Both the position numbers and the translations under genes were made by a program. The notes under the pieces were generated by a model. The model was not told the DNA's origin. It worked only from the letters and a program-made list of their open reading frames with translations, and ran no database searches. This document shows, in pieces, positions 8,302-16,853 of a stretch of 64,000 bases of DNA. Source of the DNA: Nitrospira sp. (GTDB taxonomy: Bacteria > Nitrospirota > Nitrospiria > Nitrospirales > Nitrospiraceae); NCBI GenBank assembly GCA_030123565.1, contig CP126122.1, positions 2,243,001-2,307,000 on the forward strand, in the 5' to 3' direction. Position 1 is the first letter of the stretch; each line of letters opens with the position of its first letter.

Positions 8302-10086
8302 TCAGCGTTGCACGAGTTGATAGAGCATCACATCCGGTTTGAGTCGCGCGCGAGGCAGCACACTTTGATGCATACGAAAAGTAGGAAGGGCCGCCACGGG
8401 CGTGATGGACTGAACCTGTAACTGGACGGCTCCGCACCAGTCTGCGACCGACGGTGGCCCCACGACGAACGCCACCCCGTCCGGTAACAACATCTGGGCC
8501 AACAGTCTAATGCGTTCTCTGATCACATCCGGCTTGTCATAGAGACCGAAGGGCGTCCACTCGTACAGGAGATCGCACGGCCTGTGACGTCCCTCCCCCT
8601 GCAGATCCGTGCGAGGCGTCAGGGTCACCTGGGACAACCAGTCCAGCCGCTGTGTGCGGGCCCACTGGTTCCACAACATCTGTGCTTGCCGCTGCGCAAA
8701 GGCCGGGTGGTCATAGAGGATCGTATAGGCACGCGGCCGGTCGCTGCCGATACAGGTCGTGAGCGCGCCGTCGAATCCGCTGATCAACACGTGACCGACC
8801 CGTCCTACCTTGACGGCCAACGGCCGGTCCTGCTCGACGAGGTCCTGCAGGTAGTCGGCCACGAAGGGTTGCGTCGGCAGCTCTGCGATCTCTCGCTCAT
8901 CGTCCGGGTAGAGCAGCACGGCACCGAACGCCTCCTCCGGACTGACCGACGGGATGGCCTCTCCGAACACCGAGGTCCAATCGACCCCCACTTGAGCCGG
9001 ACCGACCGATCGAGGCTCCGTGACGTTTCCCCAGCTGCGGTGCAATGGAATGGCCCTGCCCACTCCCCGGTCCATCAACAAGAGATTGCCCTGCTCGACC
9101 GCCAGCCCACGCCGGCAAGGCGCCATCCCCCGTGGATCGAACGGTTGATAGGGCAGCCCGGCAGGATCGTCCCAGCAGGTGGCCTTCAGAATCCGCTGTC
9201 CTTGAATCGTCACGCAAAGCTTGTGTGTCGCATCGAAATGACGCCGCGGTGGATCAGGCACCGGCAGCCATGTCACCAGATGGGACCGGGGTGGATCCAT
9301 GAAGACGGGGAACGGATCGCCGCCACCGGAAATTTGCGGGGAGAAGAACCAGCTGAAGAGCCGGTAGGCCGCTTCCGACGGATAGGTGGGAATGCCGCGG
9401 TAGCGCAGGGGCCGCGGGGTCGGCTGCTCACGATTCTGGTCGTCATAGAGTCCGCGAATCAGCTCGAACATCGCAGAGCCGGTTGCGGGCAGCAGCGAGA
9501 GGAACAGTTCGACGACCGGCAGGAAATCGATGGCCTCCCAATGCATGGCTCCCATGCAGGCCATGAACTGCTTGCCGTCGAAGGTTCCCGTCGGCAACAC
9601 AAAGATCGCATCCTTGCGGTGGCGGATCGTGGCGACGCCCTTCGCATCGATGGTGACGTCTCGATCGTCGTAAAAAAACCGGACTTCCTCCAGCGGCACC
9701 CGCATCGCCTGCGCCGCCATGCCGCGAAGATCGTCGGCGCGTAGGCGCTCCCATCCCGGCTTCCGCGAAAGATCCAACGTCATGGCATTGACCAGGCCGC
9801 TAGGGATCAGGCCGACCCAGGCTCCCCAATCGAGCTTCAGCCTGGCCCGCAGAAGTCGAAGCATTCCATCGACCGTCCCCCATTCACATTCATGCAAGGG
9901 ATGGCCGTTCCGGTCGACGGCGAGCACACGGCGGCCATGGCTCCCGTAGACGACGATCGGGTCGGTCGGCCGGCGTGTGGAAAGGTTGGGAGTGAGCGAC
10001 GAATCCGAAAGGGCGGCGAGGTTGGAGGAAAAGACGAGTGTCCCCGGACGCTGGAGGATTTCCTGTATCGCGGGATCGGGCGGCAT
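8302..10086 (-). CDS. uncharacterised 594-residue protein coupled to proA
   Basis: I do not recognise this protein. It is soluble, without signal peptide or clear membrane helix. Segments that stand out are DPIVVYGSHGRRVLAV near the N terminus, a Pro/Trp-rich middle (RLFSWFFSPQISGGG, WLPVPDPPRRH) and LLYPDDEREIAELPTQPFVADYLQDL. Near the C terminus CDLLYEWTPFGLYDKPDVI plus LLAQMLLPDGVAFVVGPPSV looks like the late motifs of a class I methyltransferase, though the glycine-rich SAM loop is not obvious. The ATG lies immediately after the proA stop codon, so the two are almost certainly co-translated. Position between type II secretion genes suggests, but does not prove, a role in that system. Confidence 0.85.
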   Translation of the reverse strand: MPPDPAIQEILQRPGTLVFSSNLAALSDSSLTPNLSTRRPTDPIVVYGSHGRRVLAVDRNGHPLHECEWGTVDGMLRLLRARLKLDWGAWVGLIPSGLVNAMTLDLSRKPGWERLRADDLRGMAAQAMRVPLEEVRFFYDDRDVTIDAKGVATIRHRKDAIFVLPTGTFDGKQFMACMGAMHWEAIDFLPVVELFLSLLPATGSAMFELIRGLYDDQNREQPTPRPLRYRGIPTYPSEAAYRLFSWFFSPQISGGGDPFPVFMDPPRSHLVTWLPVPDPPRRHFDATHKLCVTIQGQRILKATCWDDPAGLPYQPFDPRGMAPCRRGLAVEQGNLLLMDRGVGRAIPLHRSWGNVTEPRSVGPAQVGVDWTSVFGEAIPSVSPEEAFGAVLLYPDDEREIAELPTQPFVADYLQDLVEQDRPLAVKVGRVGHVLISGFDGALTTCIGSDRPRAYTILYDHPAFAQRQAQMLWNQWARTQRLDWLSQVTLTPRTDLQGEGRHRPCDLLYEWTPFGLYDKPDVIRERIRLLAQMLLPDGVAFVVGPPSVADWCGAVQLQVQSITPVAALPTFRMHQSVLPRARLKPDVMLYQLVQR

Positions 10087-11400
10087 TTACTCGCGGATCT
10101 GGCCGCTCCCGAGCACCACGAATTTTGAACAGGTCAATTCTTCGAGCCCCATCGGGCCTCGGGCATGGAGTCGCGAGGTGCTGATGCCGATCTCCGCCCC
10201 CAGGCCGAACTGGTAGCCGTCATTGAGCCTGGTCGAGGCGTTCACCAACACGGCGCCGGCGTCCACTTCGCGCATGAACCGTATCGCGCGGGCATAGTCC
10301 TTCGTGATGATCGCTTCCGTGTGCCGGGAACCGTAGGTCGCGATGTGCTCCATCGCTTCATCCATATTCTTGACCACCTTGATCGCGAGAATAAGGTCCA
10401 GAAACTCCCGCCCGAAATCCTCGTCGGCGGCCTGCGTGACCTCCGGACAGAGCTGGCAAGTCCTCGGACAGCCGCGGACCTCCACCTTGGCCGCCGTGAG
10501 TTTTTGCACCAGCAGCGGAAGCCAGGTGCGGGCGATACTCTGATGGACCAGCAGCGTTTCCATCGCGTTGCAGGTCGAGGGACGTTGCACCTTCGCATTC
10601 ACGCAGATCCGCTCGGCCACCTTGGGGTCGGCATCCGCATCGACGTAGATATGGCAGACCCCCTTGTCATGCTTGAGCACCGGAATTGTCGCATGTTCGG
10701 CGATGGTCTTCATCAGGGACTCACCGCCCCTGGGAATGATGAGGTCGATGAACCGGTCCTGCTTGAGCAACAGCTGGACGATCTCCCGTTCCGGGCGATC
10801 GACGAACGTGATCGACCCAGCCGGCACACCGGCCTTTTCAGCCGACTCGCTCAAGACCTTGGCGATCGCGCTGTTCGAATGAATCGCCTCCGATCCCCCG
10901 CGCAGGATGCAGACATTTCCCGACTTGAGACAGAGGGCCGCCGAATCCGCCGTGACATTGGGGCGCGCCTCGTAGATGATCCCGATCACGCCGATGGGTA
11001 CCCGCATCCGGCCGACCTGCATCCCGTTGGGTCTCGTCCACATCTTCGGCATGTCCCCGAGGGGGTCCGGCAACCGGGCGATGTCGCGAATGCCCGTCGC
11101 CATTTCCTTGATCCGCTCCGCCGTCAACCGCAACCGTTCGCCCATGGCCTTTCGTTCCGGCGTGGCATCGAACAGTTCGAGATCCTTTTCATTCTCGGCC
11201 AGCAGGTCGGCCTCATGCTCTTCGAGCCCATCGGCCATGATCTGCAGGGCCTGATTTTTAATCGCCGTCGAGAGGGTCGAGAGTCGACCGGCTGCACCCT
11301 TGGCCTTCCTGACCAGGGCCGTCACATAGTCTTCCGGGGACAGTATTTCAACGGGGGGTTCTTGCTCAGAGGCCGGAGATTCGGTGAGGTCTTGTTCCAT
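10087..11400 (-). CDS. proA: gamma-glutamyl phosphate reductase ProA
   Basis: Reduces gamma-glutamyl phosphate with NADPH to glutamate semialdehyde, second step of proline synthesis, in the cytoplasm. The body matches ProA throughout: the region from VGRMRVPIGVIGIIYEARPNVT, then SGNVCILRGGSEAIHSN, the catalytic-Cys region KVQRPSTCNAMETLLVH and the end RLHARGPMGLEELT. The ATG at 11400 is preferred because AGGA lies nine bases upstream; the ATG at 11409 abuts that site. The product has 437 residues, with about 20 acidic extra residues at the N terminus. proB is not adjacent. The location inside a secretion gene block is odd; the enzyme itself looks intact. Confidence 0.95.
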   Translation of the reverse strand: MEQDLTESPASEQEPPVEILSPEDYVTALVRKAKGAAGRLSTLSTAIKNQALQIMADGLEEHEADLLAENEKDLELFDATPERKAMGERLRLTAERIKEMATGIRDIARLPDPLGDMPKMWTRPNGMQVGRMRVPIGVIGIIYEARPNVTADSAALCLKSGNVCILRGGSEAIHSNSAIAKVLSESAEKAGVPAGSITFVDRPEREIVQLLLKQDRFIDLIIPRGGESLMKTIAEHATIPVLKHDKGVCHIYVDADADPKVAERICVNAKVQRPSTCNAMETLLVHQSIARTWLPLLVQKLTAAKVEVRGCPRTCQLCPEVTQAADEDFGREFLDLILAIKVVKNMDEAMEHIATYGSRHTEAIITKDYARAIRFMREVDAGAVLVNASTRLNDGYQFGLGAEIGISTSRLHARGPMGLEELTCSKFVVLGSGQIRE

Positions 11401-11524
11401 GTCGTGCATTCCTGCTGCCCGGCGACGCCTCGGGCTTCAAGCCTCGATGCATCTGCCGATCAAGATGGTGAACGTGGGTCTGCGATCTATAGCCAGACAG
11501 GATACTGTGGGGTTTGGAGTCGGG

Positions 11525-12139
11525 TCAAGGGTTCCGAACAGCGCCCGGCACCGTGGGGGCGACGGGCGCCGGTGCCCCTGGGACGGAACCGGGAACGGAA
11601 CCGGCTGCTCCCGGTTGAAGAGGCATGCCCCCGGGAGGGAGGCCCATCATCGGCGGCATCAACATGGACATCGAGGAGGGATTGGGATGCTGAAATATCC
11701 AGTCATGGTAGGTCTTCCGGCCTTCGAAATGGCGAACGGCGAGGGGGAAATCCCTTTCTTTGATCGGCTTGACCTTGCTCTTACTGCGCACCCCCATAAT
11801 GCCGCCCGTCGGCGCGCGCAGATATTCCCAATCGCCCCCCATCGGATCTTGATAGATTTTTCGCAGATAGGGTTTGGGAGCCCGCGTCAGTTCAGCCAGC
11901 GATTGAGGATAGATTTCGGTGGGCATGATGCGCCCGATCTTCATCTTGGCGGAATAGAGGGCCAACGCATTCTGAATCTCGATCCCCTTCGCCATCAGAT
12001 CGGCTTCTTTCTCGCGCTGCACCATGACTTGCCATTGCCGGGCCGCGGCGGAGGCCGAAAGGCCGATCAACACGATCGAGAACATCAAGGCCAGGTAGGT
12101 GACGCCTCGGTTATTGCCGACTTGAACAGGACACTTCAT
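11525..12139 (-). CDS. pseudopilin-like protein lacking Glu5, Pro/Met-rich tail
   Basis: Prepilin-like protein of 204 residues. A class III leader ends NNRG and the mature N terminus would start VTYLALMFSIVLIGL, so cleavage by prepilin peptidase is likely. The residue at mature position 5 is Ala, not the usual Glu. After the helix come REKEADLMAKGIEIQNALALY and a globular part with YQDPMGGDWEYL, resembling GspG-type domains. The last 55 residues are rich in Pro, Gly and Met (SMLMPPMMGLPPGGM) and look disordered. Glu5 is known to help subunit register and is missing in GspK tip pseudopilins, so this may be a specialised or minor subunit. It follows the PilP/GspC-like gene by 12 bases. Confidence 0.8.
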   Translation of the reverse strand: MKCPVQVGNNRGVTYLALMFSIVLIGLSASAAARQWQVMVQREKEADLMAKGIEIQNALALYSAKMKIGRIMPTEIYPQSLAELTRAPKPYLRKIYQDPMGGDWEYLRAPTGGIMGVRSKSKVKPIKERDFPLAVRHFEGRKTYHDWIFQHPNPSSMSMLMPPMMGLPPGGMPLQPGAAGSVPGSVPGAPAPVAPTVPGAVRNP

Positions 12140-12151
12140 CGCGGTCCCAGC

Positions 12152-12838
12152 CTAATTGGATGGCTCGCTTGCACCAGGCTCATCCGTGACCGGAATGACC
12201 TGTGTAATTTTCGACCCCACATCTTGCAGCGTGATCTCCGTCGCCGACACGGCCTTGACCAACACCTCCCCAGCAATGGTTTCTCCTACCTGGACCAAAT
12301 GCATCTCTTCATTCTTGACCAAGACCGCCATGGTCTTCTTTTTCTGCGGGCCGTCTCCCACCGCCATGAACCCCACGTATCGGAATTGATTGAGTTCGGT
12401 CGCAATCCGCAGCCGTTCGATTTCCTCCGGCGTGGGTCCCTGATCCTCCTCAACGACGGGTTCGGCCGGAGCTTCAGCCGGGGCCGGAGGCGGAGCCGCC
12501 TCTCGAGCCGGACCACGGGAACGGCCACGCCGAGGAGCCGGAGCAGGAACTGCAACCGGTTCGACCGGGGGCAGGAGGCTGGCGAAGATGTTCCGGGGAG
12601 TTGAAAACGTCGCCTCGCGCTGGCCCTTGATGGCGGCCAGCCGTTCGAGATGGACCTGCAGGCCGACAGTGGGAACAACGGCAGGCGCCTTACCAGCAGC
12701 AACGATCGGTCCGCTGACATGTTTCAGCGGGACCCGCTCCTGCTCACCGGAATGGCCGAATTGCCACATGAGCAACCCCACCCAGAGCACCACCAGGGCC
12801 ACCAACAACAGGACTTGGTTCTTGCTGATTCGATTCAT
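12152..12838 (-). CDS. PilP/GspC-like inner-membrane alignment protein
   Basis: Bitopic inner-membrane protein of 228 residues. One N-terminal helix (about 8-26, VLLLVALVVLWVGLLMW) is followed by a periplasmic linker and a long Pro/Ala-rich stretch (about 90-135). The C-terminal domain has FRYVGFMAVGDG, MAVLVKNEEMHLVQVGETIAGEVLVKAVSATEITLQDVG, the beta-domain pattern of PilP and of the GspC homology region that contacts the secretin. It follows the PilO-like gene by five bases, matching the pilMNOP order. In the family this protein bridges the inner-membrane platform and the secretin. Confidence 0.72.
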   Translation of the reverse strand: MNRISKNQVLLLVALVVLWVGLLMWQFGHSGEQERVPLKHVSGPIVAAGKAPAVVPTVGLQVHLERLAAIKGQREATFSTPRNIFASLLPPVEPVAVPAPAPRRGRSRGPAREAAPPPAPAEAPAEPVVEEDQGPTPEEIERLRIATELNQFRYVGFMAVGDGPQKKKTMAVLVKNEEMHLVQVGETIAGEVLVKAVSATEITLQDVGSKITQVIPVTDEPGASEPSN

Positions 12839-12843
12839 ACCGG

Positions 12844-13416
12844 TTACGGCGCCTGGGATTGCAGGTGCTCTCCGCGCAGGTAGGTCGAAATCCGAATATT
12901 GAAGGTCAACTGCTGATCCTGCACATTGCCCGACCGGACCAGGTTCAGGTCCTCGATGAACAACAACTCCTCCGCCGATTCCAGGTTGTAAAGAAACCGC
13001 CGAAGGTCTTCATAACGCCCGGTCACCGTGCCCTGGAGGACTGCTTTGGTGGCGTCCGGCACTGAAGTCTTCTCCGTCTTATAGGAAAGCGCCGGCAACG
13101 TGACTTGATCCCGCTTCGCCTCTTCCGTCACACCGAGGGCAAGCGGCGCGAAATCTCGATACAACGGCAACACCGCCCATACGTGCTGAAGGTCTGCCTT
13201 GGCCTTCTTGGCCTCTTTGTGCCGACTCAGTTGCTGCCGCGCCTTCACCCATTCGGTTTCAAGCCTCTGCTGTTCCTGCTCGGCAGCCCCCAACACCAGG
13301 GTGTGGATGCCGTAACTCAGCACCGCCAACCCCGCGACGAACGCGACCCAGGGGAGGATCGGCGCATAGGGTTGGCGCATGGTCTGTTGGAGGCGGTCGA
13401 ATCCGGGGAGCATCAT
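12844..13416 (-). CDS. PilO/GspM-like inner-membrane protein
   Basis: Platform protein of 190 residues with one N-terminal transmembrane helix (about 18-42) followed by a coiled-coil (about 45-75, EQEQQRLETEWVKARQQLSRHKEAKK) and a ferredoxin-like periplasmic domain (VLQGTVTGRYEDLRRFLYNLESAEELLFIEDLNL). This is the PilO/GspM pattern. It overlaps the PilN-like gene by four bases and precedes the PilP-like gene, so the genes are translated together. It should dimerise with the PilN-like protein in the inner membrane. Confidence 0.8.
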   Translation of the reverse strand: MMLPGFDRLQQTMRQPYAPILPWVAFVAGLAVLSYGIHTLVLGAAEQEQQRLETEWVKARQQLSRHKEAKKAKADLQHVWAVLPLYRDFAPLALGVTEEAKRDQVTLPALSYKTEKTSVPDATKAVLQGTVTGRYEDLRRFLYNLESAEELLFIEDLNLVRSGNVQDQQLTFNIRISTYLRGEHLQSQAP

Positions 13417-14039
13417 GGGTTGCGATTCCGATACCGCAGAGACAGGTCGAACTCCACCAATCCATTGCCCAGATCCCGGTGCTGTCCCAACACCGGCTCC
13501 TTGAATTGGGGATGGTCCTGAAACGTCACGGTCAAGGTGGTCACATCTTCCAGCGCCCTGGCAGATCCTGTGAGCATGATCGTGGCATTCGCGGGATCGA
13601 GCCGGATACTGTTGACGGCGATCCGTTGGGGAATGGCCCGCTCCAACTCCGTCAGAAATCTGGTCCAGGAAAAGCTGCGCTTTTCGATCAGTTGATTGGC
13701 GAACTCGATTTCCTTGGGGAGGATTTGCAGGGCCGCTTCCGACAGGTCGATGCCTTCCTGCTGCGCCTCCTTTAACAATTCACGGTCCCGCTCCTGAACT
13801 TGAGTCAAGGCTCCTTCCATGGATTGGACCTCTTGCCAAGCCAACCACGATTGTGAGATGTCCCACAACATCACCGCACCGATCACCCACGCCAACAACA
13901 TGATGACCAGCCGGGCCGGGGCCAGATACCAGCGATACCGGCTGCTCAGATTGATCGCGAAGGCTCCGTTGTGGGCCGACGGCTGCCCCGCACGCAGCAA
14001 CAGATCGCGCAAGCTCGAGACCAGACTGTTCAACGCCAT
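13413..14039 (-). CDS. PilN-like inner-membrane protein
   Basis: Assembly-platform protein of 208 residues, equal to PilN or the C-terminal half of GspL. A short cytoplasmic N terminus includes FAINLSSRYRW, close to the INLLP-type segment by which PilN binds PilM. One membrane helix (about 43-63) leads to a coiled coil and a small periplasmic domain (LTELERAIPQRIAVNSIRLDP, LTGSARALEDVTTLTVTF). It lies three bases after the PilM-like stop and overlaps the PilO-like gene by four bases. PilM/PilN split into two genes is the type IV pilus arrangement rather than the fused GspL of classical T2SS. Confidence 0.82.
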   Translation of the reverse strand: MALNSLVSSLRDLLLRAGQPSAHNGAFAINLSSRYRWYLAPARLVIMLLAWVIGAVMLWDISQSWLAWQEVQSMEGALTQVQERDRELLKEAQQEGIDLSEAALQILPKEIEFANQLIEKRSFSWTRFLTELERAIPQRIAVNSIRLDPANATIMLTGSARALEDVTTLTVTFQDHPQFKEPVLGQHRDLGNGLVEFDLSLRYRNRNP

Positions 14040-14042
14040 CGC

Positions 14043-15050
14043 CTATACCACCCCTGCGATCGCCGACAACGCGGCGCTCGTCTGCGGCCCCACGATGGTG
14101 CCCCCGCCGTATTGTTTGATCCGTTCCCAATCCAACCCCTTCACGGGAACCCCCAACCCCTTCTCCAACTGCTGCTGCAAACCGGGCCCCATCGCTTCAT
14201 CGGCAACGAGGACCGTATGGCTGATGGTCAGGTCCGGGGTCTGTTGCTGACAGGCATAAATGGAGTCCGCGCATTCCTGGACGATACGATCGAGGCCCGC
14301 TTGTTCGGACCCCGATGGCCATGCCCCACCGGCACCGATCCCACCCTGCAGTTTCGACCGGAGAAACACCAAGGTACCCTGGTGAAAAATGAAGGCCGTC
14401 ACTCCGCCGTCCGTCGCGTTCACCCACAAGAAGTCGGCGGTCGATCGATCGGTGCGCCATGAACCCTGCGCCCATAAATTGAACAGGCGCAAACTCGCGA
14501 CATTGACTTCCTGTGGAATCAACCCTGCAGCTTCGCAAACTGCTTCATACTGCGCCAGCACCGTTTCTTGAACCACCACCGCCAGTACGGTACAGGGTCC
14601 GTCGCCGGATCCGCCTTGGTCGGACAACACCTGAGAAAACACCTTGGCTCCGCTGAGCGACAGCAACTGCTCCTGCCCCAATCGCCAACGTACCAGCGCC
14701 TCGCGCTCTTCGGAACTCCAGGGAAGGTCCTGGAGCCGTAAGACTGCCAACCGCACGGCAAGGTCGGGAAGAATCACGGTCGTCGCGCGCGGCACACCGG
14801 CGGCGGAGGGCCGATCGGCGGCTTGAGATGTGGCGGACCCGGCGATCGCACGGATGTGAGACTGGAGCTCATCCGGAGACACGATATTCTGCTCCAACGG
14901 CGACAACCGCATCACCCCTTCCGGCAATGCCGACACGACACATTGATAACGCGGCCGCCCGCGCCAGTTCCGATGCACCTCCGCCCAGGCCAGGTCGCGC
15001 AGGCCGATTTTTAAACAATATTGCGGACGGCTGGTGGTCCAATCCCACAT
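14043..15050 (-). CDS. PilM-like actin-fold cytoplasmic protein
   Basis: Cytoplasmic component of 335 residues that should bind the PilN-like protein at the membrane and recruit the ATPase. The fold is of the actin/FtsA type, equivalent to PilM or the cytoplasmic half of GspL: LKIGLRDLAWAEV at the N terminus, RLAVLRLQDLPWSSEEREALVRWRL, and a second lobe with ADFLWVNATDGGVTAFIFHQG. The end is GKGLGVPVKGLDWER-like with the closing GGTIVGPQTSAALSAIAGVV. Sequence identity to textbook PilM looks low, so the call rests on order and pattern: it starts three bases after gspE and precedes pilN- and pilO-like genes. Confidence 0.75.
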   Translation of the reverse strand: MWDWTTSRPQYCLKIGLRDLAWAEVHRNWRGRPRYQCVVSALPEGVMRLSPLEQNIVSPDELQSHIRAIAGSATSQAADRPSAAGVPRATTVILPDLAVRLAVLRLQDLPWSSEEREALVRWRLGQEQLLSLSGAKVFSQVLSDQGGSGDGPCTVLAVVVQETVLAQYEAVCEAAGLIPQEVNVASLRLFNLWAQGSWRTDRSTADFLWVNATDGGVTAFIFHQGTLVFLRSKLQGGIGAGGAWPSGSEQAGLDRIVQECADSIYACQQQTPDLTISHTVLVADEAMGPGLQQQLEKGLGVPVKGLDWERIKQYGGGTIVGPQTSAALSAIAGVV

Positions 15051-15053
15051 GGG

Positions 15054-16787
15054 TTACCGCTCTTCACTGAACGTCACGCGGTTGATTTCGCGCAACGTAG
15101 TCTCCCCGGCCAGCACTTTCTTTACCGCAGACTGCCGCAGGGTGATCATGCCGTCCGTGACCGCCCGGTAGCGAATTTCCGACAGCGCCCGGTCGGCCAG
15201 GATCATTTCCTTGATTTCGTCCGTCAGGTCCAGGAATTCGGTGATACATTTGCGGCCCCGATAGCCCGTATCGTGGCATTCGGGGCAGCCTTTTCCTTCG
15301 TAGAACGGCGCGTCCTTGTAATGTTCATAATCGATGCCGGATTCCTCGGCCAGCGCCTCGTCGAGCACCACCTGGTGCCGGCAATCGGGGCAGATGACTC
15401 GGATCAACCGTTGCGCCAACACGCAGGTCAAGGCGGCCAGGAAATTGTAGGAATCGATGCCCATCGACGCGAACCGTCCGATCACGTCGAATACATTGTT
15501 GGCATGCACGGTCGTCAACACCAAATGGCCGGTCAGGGCCGATTGAATGGCGATCTGCGCCGTCTCCGCATCCCGGATTTCACCGACCATGATCTTGTCC
15601 GGATCGTGCCGCAAGATCGACCGCAACCCCCGGGCGAACGTCAGCCCCTTCTTTTCGTTCACGGGAATCTGCACCACCCCCGGCAGCTGATACTCCACCG
15701 GATCTTCGATGGTGATCAACTTGTCTTCCTGAATGTTCATCTCGCTGATAGCGGCGTAGAGCGTCGTGGTCTTGCCGCTGCCGGTCGGCCCTGTGACGAG
15801 CACCATGCCATAGGGGCGTGTGATGGCACGCCTGAACCGCTTGAGATCTTCAGGGTTGAATCCGAGGCGATCCAACCGCAGGCTCGACACGCCGGTGGTG
15901 ATCGCCTCCCGGTCCAGAATTCTGATCACGACGGATTCGCCGAACACGCTCGGGAGGATCGACACCCGGAAGTCCACCGTCTTGCGATCCAGCCGCATCC
16001 GAAAACTCCCGTCCTGCGGCACCCGCCGTTCGGCGATGTCGAGATCGGACATGACCTTCAAGCGGGACACGAGCGGGGGATGCAGTTTGACATCGAGCGG
16101 ATCCATGGCCGAGACCAGAATACCGTCCACGCGAAACTTGACCGTGGTGGCGCGATCCGTCGCCTCGATGTGGATATCGCTGGCCCGGCGCTGCATGGCG
16201 CTCAACATAATCGTGTCGAGCAGCTTCACCACGGGACTCTGGTCTTCGCCGAAATGGTCGACGGTCAAGACCTCTTCGCCCCGCTCATCCTCCTTGACGA
16301 GCACCGACCGGTACTCCGCCTCCAACTCGCGCAACGCCTGACTGGACCCTTCGCTGCGCTCCAAGGCTGCCTGAATGGCCGCTCGCGAGCTCACCACGTA
16401 ATGCAGGGTACGGTTGAGCAGAATTTCCAGTTCATCCAGCGCGAGGAGGTTTTGGGGATCGGAGATCGCGATGGTCAGGACGCCGTTCTCCTCCTTCACC
16501 GGCACGAAGGGATGGCGCCGCATCAGTTTCACCGAAATGGTGTGGTAAAACTCCGAATCCACGCGAAAGCCGGTGAGTGGGTCGTAGGGGAGCCCATATT
16601 GCGCCGCCAGGGCCTGCGCCAGCTGGGCTTCTGAAATACTGCCCTCCTCGACCAGCGTCTGCCCCAGCGCCGCGGTACTGCCCCCCAGGCGAGCGACGGC
16701 CTGATCGACGGTCCGTTTCGGCAAGATCCCTTCGCGCACCATCACATCGGCCAGCGATGGACGGGTGAGATGACGTTGCATGAGCAT
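15054..16787 (-). CDS. gspE: type II secretion/pilus assembly ATPase GspE (PilB family)
   Basis: Hexameric cytoplasmic ATPase that powers pseudopilus extension. In 577 residues I see an N-terminal MshEN-like region (about 10-75, LGQTLVEEGSISEAQLAQAL), the N1 domain with DIHIEAT and PQDGSFR, Walker A GPTGSGKTT (333-341), the Asp box ITIEDPVEYQ (358-367), Walker B IMVGEIRDAETA (399-410), the His box TGHLVLTTVHAN and a tetracysteine zinc site (C466, C469, C501, C504). The ATG at 16787 has GGAGGG seven bases upstream. The MshEN region is known in relatives to bind cyclic di-GMP, but here the leading Arg of the RLG motif is Ala. It is followed by the PilM-like gene with a three-base gap. Confidence 0.95.
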   Translation of the reverse strand: MLMQRHLTRPSLADVMVREGILPKRTVDQAVARLGGSTAALGQTLVEEGSISEAQLAQALAAQYGLPYDPLTGFRVDSEFYHTISVKLMRRHPFVPVKEENGVLTIAISDPQNLLALDELEILLNRTLHYVVSSRAAIQAALERSEGSSQALRELEAEYRSVLVKEDERGEEVLTVDHFGEDQSPVVKLLDTIMLSAMQRRASDIHIEATDRATTVKFRVDGILVSAMDPLDVKLHPPLVSRLKVMSDLDIAERRVPQDGSFRMRLDRKTVDFRVSILPSVFGESVVIRILDREAITTGVSSLRLDRLGFNPEDLKRFRRAITRPYGMVLVTGPTGSGKTTTLYAAISEMNIQEDKLITIEDPVEYQLPGVVQIPVNEKKGLTFARGLRSILRHDPDKIMVGEIRDAETAQIAIQSALTGHLVLTTVHANNVFDVIGRFASMGIDSYNFLAALTCVLAQRLIRVICPDCRHQVVLDEALAEESGIDYEHYKDAPFYEGKGCPECHDTGYRGRKCITEFLDLTDEIKEMILADRALSEIRYRAVTDGMITLRQSAVKKVLAGETTLREINRVTFSEER

Positions 16788-16853
16788 CCTGAGTCCCTCC
16801 GAACCAGGCGCTGGTCACGACACATGAGGGTCGCAGACCGCGGCGCCGTTGGA

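Noticed and set aside
10165..11763. 532-codon open frame on the plus strand
   Set aside because: It lies antisense to proA, whose sequence is unmistakable; the product is low-complexity Arg/His/Asp rich and matches no family.
15021..16634. 537-codon open frame on the plus strand
   Set aside because: It is antisense to gspE, which has all catalytic motifs.
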